Of a stretch of DNA of 36,860 nucleotides, positions 32,994 through 36,860 are shown piece after piece. Position 1 is the stretch's first letter, and each line of letters opens with the position of its first letter. The notes below the pieces were generated by a model. That model saw only the letters and a list, made by a program, of their open reading frames with translations, was not told the DNA's origin and ran no database searches. Position numbers and translations under genes: made by a program. Origin of the DNA: Akkermansiaceae bacterium (GTDB lineage: Bacteria > Verrucomicrobiota > Verrucomicrobiia > Verrucomicrobiales > Akkermansiaceae); the NCBI GenBank assembly GCA_903875675.1, contig CAIQXC010000431.1, forward strand, positions 1 through 36,860, written 5' to 3'.

Positions 32994-33899
32994 TCAGCGC
33001 TTCCGGCACGCCATTAGCACTCCACTTGCGATCATCGTCAGCGTCAGGAAAGTTGGCTCGGGTACGCTGGCAACACGAAAACCCACGTCGGATACCTCGC
33101 TCGACGGACCGAATCCGTAGCGACCCCAGGAGGCCAGAAAACCGCCGTCGTCCCAGGACCCCCCTCGCATCCCGCGCGACGTACCGTTGACGACTCCGTC
33201 GTTCCACTCCCAGGCGTTGCCGCCGTGGTCATAAGTCCCGTAACTACTCGCTTTCCCATAGCCAACGTCAACCAGGCCAGTGGCAGCTGGATAATAATTC
33301 GCATCCGCCGCGCAAATCGTGTCCTGCCCGTTGGGATAGAGCGAGTACGTTCCGCTCGCCCCGTTGTAATACGCTGCCTTGTACCACTCGTCTTCGCTTG
33401 GAATATATACCCCCGCCCCGGCATTCAACGTGATGATGCCGCTGGTGGCCCCATTGAGCGTGTAGGCTCCCGTCTCCATGCTGGCGCTGCCTTGGCCATT
33501 GCCCAGCCAGTTGCTGAAGCGTGCCGCATCAAACCACGTCACACCAACAATAGGCATATTTGCGTAAGTGCTACTCACGCTGTAGCTGTAGCTGCCACTG
33601 CTGCCGCTTTGGGTGATATTGCTGCCGTAATTGCCCGTGGTCGCCATCGTCGAATTGAAAATTCCAGCGCTGTTAGACGTGCCTTTGGCGTTCAGAAAAT
33701 CAACGTATTGCGCGTTTGTCACTTCATAGGTGCCAATGTTATAGGCGTGGTTTACCGTTCCGTAGCCGTTATAATCAGCAAGGTTACCGGCGTTTCCAAT
33801 GCTCGTCCAACTCAGACTGACCACGGCCATTGCCTGGCTAACTAAGGAGATACTGGCAAAAACGGCCAGTCCAAGGGTAGGGACAATCGGATATTTCAT
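32994..33899 (-). CDS. Secreted SUMF1/formylglycine-generating-enzyme-like protein with PEP-CTERM anchor
   Basis: The chosen start MKYPIVPTLGL gives 301 residues with a signal peptide (about 1-24, cut after SQAMA); an earlier frame start at 33974 would place 25 odd residues before it. The SUMF1 (C-type-lectin-like) domain has YEVTNAQYVDFLN, PIVGVTWFDAARFSNWLG, PSEDEWYKAAYYN, GNAWEWNDG and RGMRGGSWDDGG. The end is a PEP-CTERM sorting signal: V-P-E-P, a hydrophobic helix and C-R-K-R. The family includes formylglycine-generating enzymes, but this domain class is often non-enzymatic. Its PEP-CTERM signal indicates export and cell-surface sorting. There is no sulfatase gene beside it. Confidence 0.85.
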   Translation of the reverse strand: MKYPIVPTLGLAVFASISLVSQAMAVVSLSWTSIGNAGNLADYNGYGTVNHAYNIGTYEVTNAQYVDFLNAKGTSNSAGIFNSTMATTGNYGSNITQSGSSGSYSYSVSSTYANMPIVGVTWFDAARFSNWLGNGQGSASMETGAYTLNGATSGIITLNAGAGVYIPSEDEWYKAAYYNGASGTYSLYPNGQDTICAADANYYPAATGLVDVGYGKASSYGTYDHGGNAWEWNDGVVNGTSRGMRGGSWDDGGFLASWGRYGFGPSSEVSDVGFRVASVPEPTFLTLTMIASGVLMACRKR

Positions 33900-34104
33900 A
33901 AATTGAGGTGGTGAAGATTCACCGTATTTATGCTGAACCGGAGCCTGCTTGCAACCACAAACGATGCGCAGCATCGAGCAATCTGTCCGCGTTTTTTGCT
34001 ATGGTATCTTCAAGTCTCCTGAGTAACTTGGGTCTGAGGTGCAGCCTCGCTGAGTTTATATCTCAGATGCTTGGACATACGCCGTGTTTGCGCTGCCACT
34101 GCCT

Positions 34105-34140
34105 GGAGTGCGGCGGGAAGGGGGCGGAGCCCGCCACTCC
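34105..34140. repeat. REP-like hairpin between hrpA and the PEP-CTERM gene
   Basis: GGAGTGCGGCGGG (34105-34117) pairs with CCCGCCACTCC (34130-34140), 11 bp with two unpaired bases, around a purine-rich loop, and is followed by GCTTTGGCTC. It looks like a mobile or REP-type genomic element. The rest of the 290-base gap (33900-34189) contains an A/T-rich part near 33981-34060 where the promoter of the PEP-CTERM gene may lie, but no box can be fixed. Confidence 0.55.
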
Positions 34141-34189
34141 GCTTTGGCTCAACCGGGAGATTTGCCGGGGCACAAAATAACATCGGCGG

Positions 34190-36860
34190 TCACAAGCGGC
34201 CGACGACTTCCTCGATGCGCTTTTCGGAAACCTTGCCGGCACAGCGGACGTCAGGTGCGAAAAGCGAGACCCGGTATTCCTCTAACATCCAACCCGCTTC
34301 CCACAGGCGCACGTCTTCAGGGGCTGCAGTCCAGCGTCTGAACCACGGCAGCCAAAGCCGCCGCAAACGCTCCATTTTCTCCAAATCCTTGATCAGCGGT
34401 AACGACGAGAGCCGGCCCAGCCGAGAGCGAATCGCCTGCAAGCGCCGCGGATAATCGCGGAGCCGCTCAAACCCGGCACGCCACGCGAAATGCCCGCGCA
34501 ACAACCACGCCAGTTGCTCCTCGAGATCTTCCGCCACCGGCCCGAGGTTGCGGTCCTTGCGCTGCGCCAGAATCCACGCCCGCACCTCCGGCAAAATTTC
34601 CACGGCACCGTCCAGACTCTTGCCGACCACCGCAGCAGCCTCGTGCCAACGGCCCCGCGCCCGCTCGGTTAGCTCGCGGAATGCGTCGGGCGAACGAGGA
34701 AAAACCCCGCCAGCCGCCCCTTCCGCAGCTAACAATATCAACTCGTCAAGCGAGGTCCCTCCCGGCCCGAGCCGCGGCAGCTCGATCCTGGCCATCACAC
34801 CTAACGGAAATTTTTTTCGCAGGTAGGCAACCTGTTCCGGGTGGGCCAGCCACAATAGGCGGGCACCACCGCCGCGGTGGCTTTCGCCCGCTTCCCCGGC
34901 ACAGGTGAAGGCGCGCACGCCGACGGTTTTACCGTCGTCCACTAATGCCGGATAGGCCGCGCCTCCGGGCGTTTCGACCCGTTCCGGCAGCACCTCACCA
35001 TCCCAGGTGCTCATGCCGCGTCGTGCGACGTCGGCATTGGCAACGGCCTCGAAGCGCAGGCGCATCCGGTCTGAGAGATGCAATTTAAGGACGGCCACCT
35101 CCTCGCCCATGGCCAGTTCCTCTCCCTCGTCATCACAAACCCACACCTTGGTCACCAGTTCCGGCGGCAGTTTGCTAGAATCAAACTCGCCCGGTTCCAC
35201 CCGTGCCCCGTTGCGTTCCCGCACATAATCGCAGAGTGCCCGGGTGATCGACACATCTTTGGGCGCATATCTCCACAACTCCGCAAAGCCATCGGCCACC
35301 GCCGCAATCGGCTGGCAAATGCGCCGCAAATCCTTCGGCAGCGAACGCAATAATATCTCGGCCCGTTCGCGCAATGTGCCATCCACTCCCCAGCCCGGCA
35401 ACCAGTCCGGCAGCTTCGGCAATTGGTCCACATGCACGCCCAACGTCACCCCGTCGTCTCGCTCGCCAGCCGCCGCATGATAATACAACGCATATCCCTC
35501 GCCTTCGTGCATCAACTCGTCCGGAAACTGATCTAACCCCAAATCCGTCAGATCCTCGTCCATCACGTCAGCCACATCCAACATGATGGCCGCCTCGTTT
35601 TTTTCCAACCACTTATGAAAGGCCGCTGCGGTGTTGATATCGGCGGGAACCCGCTCCTCGAAAAACCGCAGGACCGCCTCATCACTCCACAAGCCGCCCG
35701 GCCGCCGCAGTTTTTGTTCGATGAGCACCAGGTCTTCCTTCATCTCCTTCATCCGCTCCAAAAACTGGCACTGCCGCCGCAAGCCCCCTCCCATCACTCC
35801 TTCACGCAAAAAGATCCCGTGCGCCGCCTTCGGATCCACCCGCCCGTAATGCACACGCCGCCCCGTCACCACCGGCAAACCACCGCACAGCACCGTCTGC
35901 TTCCCGTACACCGCCCCCTGCGCCTCATCCCAGTGCGCCTCACCAAATTTGCTAACACACAAGTGCGGGGCCACCTGCTCGACCCATTCCGGCTCGATGC
36001 GCGCCACTCGCCGGGCCCACAATCGCGAGGTCTCCACCAGCTCCATCCCTAACACCCATTCCCAACGCTTGCCCGCCCCGAACAACCCCGACCCCGGAAA
36101 AATAGCGAAAAATCCGCCTGCCGCGCTGCGGTACGTCTTGTTCTCCCGGTCCCACAGCCCGAACTGCCGAGGCACACCGGCCAGCAACGCTCGGTGAATG
36201 TTCGCATACGGTGCCCATGAGCCGGTCTCCTTGGCCAGCTTGCCTATATGGATTCGCCACTCGCTTTCTAGCAAATCCGCAAGTTCGTCGTGCACGTTCG
36301 CCCATTCCATCACCCGTCGTGCATTGAGAAATGCCGGCCCGGCAAACTTGCGCAACGCGTTGCGCTGCCACCCGCCCCGGCTGTCGCGGAATTTCGACAC
36401 ATCCTTCCACAGCCGCAATATCCCCATGAAATCACTATCGATGTCTTTCCACCGCTCGTGCGCCGTGTCCGCCTCCCGCTGCTTCTCCGCAGGACGTTCC
36501 TTCGGGTCGTTAGACTCCAGAATCGCCACGATCGGTAACACCTCCGCCAAACAATTCTCCTTGCGTGCCTCTAACAGCATCCGCCCGAGCCGAGGGTCAA
36601 CCGGCAGCCGCGCCATCTGACGCCCAAAATCAGTTAGCCCGCGAGCCTTGTCCAGCGCCCCCACTTCGCGCAGCGTCCGGTAGCCCTCTGCCACCGACTT
36701 CGGATTGGGTGGATCGAGAAACGGAAACTCCTCGATGTCCGGCAAATTCAACGATTTCATCCGCAAAATCACCCCGGCGAGAGAACTGCGCCGAATCTCC
36801 GGATCGGTGAACTCCGGCCGATCTAGCATTTCACTCTCCTCGCACAACCTCACACAAATC
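34190..36860 (-). CDS. hrpA: ATP-dependent RNA helicase HrpA, C-terminal part (cut by window edge)
   Basis: The frame is open to the right edge, so the N-terminal DEAH helicase core lies outside. About 890 residues are present. They begin with the end of the helicase (LCEESEMLDRPEFTDPEIRRSSLAGVILRMK). The winged-helix/ratchet HA2 domain follows (DFGRQMARLPVDPRLGRMLLEA, EVLPIVAILESNDPKERP). Next is the OB-fold region (GLFGAGKRWEWVLGMELVETSRLWAR), and finally the long DUF3418 tail typical of bacterial HrpA, ending in DVRCAGKVSEKRIEEVVGRL. HrpA unwinds RNA and resolves stalled ribosomes in well-studied bacteria. Transcription runs towards the PEP-CTERM gene. Confidence 0.93.
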   Translation of the reverse strand, partial: ICVRLCEESEMLDRPEFTDPEIRRSSLAGVILRMKSLNLPDIEEFPFLDPPNPKSVAEGYRTLREVGALDKARGLTDFGRQMARLPVDPRLGRMLLEARKENCLAEVLPIVAILESNDPKERPAEKQREADTAHERWKDIDSDFMGILRLWKDVSKFRDSRGGWQRNALRKFAGPAFLNARRVMEWANVHDELADLLESEWRIHIGKLAKETGSWAPYANIHRALLAGVPRQFGLWDRENKTYRSAAGGFFAIFPGSGLFGAGKRWEWVLGMELVETSRLWARRVARIEPEWVEQVAPHLCVSKFGEAHWDEAQGAVYGKQTVLCGGLPVVTGRRVHYGRVDPKAAHGIFLREGVMGGGLRRQCQFLERMKEMKEDLVLIEQKLRRPGGLWSDEAVLRFFEERVPADINTAAAFHKWLEKNEAAIMLDVADVMDEDLTDLGLDQFPDELMHEGEGYALYYHAAAGERDDGVTLGVHVDQLPKLPDWLPGWGVDGTLRERAEILLRSLPKDLRRICQPIAAVADGFAELWRYAPKDVSITRALCDYVRERNGARVEPGEFDSSKLPPELVTKVWVCDDEGEELAMGEEVAVLKLHLSDRMRLRFEAVANADVARRGMSTWDGEVLPERVETPGGAAYPALVDDGKTVGVRAFTCAGEAGESHRGGGARLLWLAHPEQVAYLRKKFPLGVMARIELPRLGPGGTSLDELILLAAEGAAGGVFPRSPDAFRELTERARGRWHEAAAVVGKSLDGAVEILPEVRAWILAQRKDRNLGPVAEDLEEQLAWLLRGHFAWRAGFERLRDYPRRLQAIRSRLGRLSSLPLIKDLEKMERLRRLWLPWFRRWTAAPEDVRLWEAGWMLEEYRVSLFAPDVRCAGKVSEKRIEEVVGRL

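Overview
The window joins two unrelated blocks. The left 20.9 kb is the late half of a transposable (Mu-type) prophage. The right 15.5 kb is host chromosome carrying housekeeping and fermentation genes. The host is most likely a member of the Verrucomicrobiota. That is an inference from G+C-rich DNA, a PEP-CTERM-anchored SUMF1-domain protein, an HrpA helicase with a DUF3418 tail, G-poor leaders with almost no Shine-Dalgarno sequences, and gaps full of short repeats. No rRNA or other phylogenetic marker is present to prove it.

Prophage (about 1-20870, all genes on +). The order is: an excisionase-type HTH protein, a holin-like membrane protein and an M15 endolysin (lysis); small gp25/gp26-like proteins; DUF3486 small terminase, large terminase and DUF935 portal; Mu I-type protease/scaffold with a probable nested scaffold start; decoration protein and major capsid protein; DUF1320-like connector and Mu F-like head protein with a C-terminal extension; tail completion and terminator-like proteins; tail tube; a 27-residue-repeat protein; tape measure; hub; a possible glycosyltransferase-like protein; and a long tail fibre. 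No contractile sheath, tube/spike or baseplate-wedge genes are seen, so the virion is probably a Mu-type head on a non-contractile, siphovirus-like tail. The transposase and early genes would lie left of the window. The right end is placed at a CA near 20870/20873, preceded by two 15-base repeats 21 bp apart that look like MuA-type terminal binding sites. Beyond it is the remnant of a PD-(D/E)XK-like gene, apparently the insertion target.

Host block. htpG (minus) has a good sigma-70-type promoter. Next comes a tight + strand cluster that nearly completes succinate-to-propionate fermentation: methylmalonyl-CoA epimerase, carboxyltransferase/decarboxylase alpha subunit, an OadG-like membrane subunit, a biotin carrier protein, a succinyl-CoA:acetate/propionate CoA-transferase, and both methylmalonyl-CoA mutase subunits. 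Neither the membrane beta subunit of the Na+-pumping decarboxylase nor a biotin carboxylase is in the cluster. An unrecognised 194-residue gene follows, then on the minus strand a PEP-CTERM SUMF1-like secreted protein and the C-terminal part of hrpA, cut by the window edge.

The least ordinary layer is the gaps. At least five prophage gaps carry 7-base-phased tandem repeats ending 2-7 bases before a start codon. Two of these are preceded by long palindromes just after the capsid and tail-tube genes. One gap carries 8/16-base repeats in inverted arrangement. A CAAGACN-type repeat occurs both inside a prophage coding sequence (1843-1875) and, inverted, in the mutA-mutB gap (30098-30130), with 31 of 33 bases identical.
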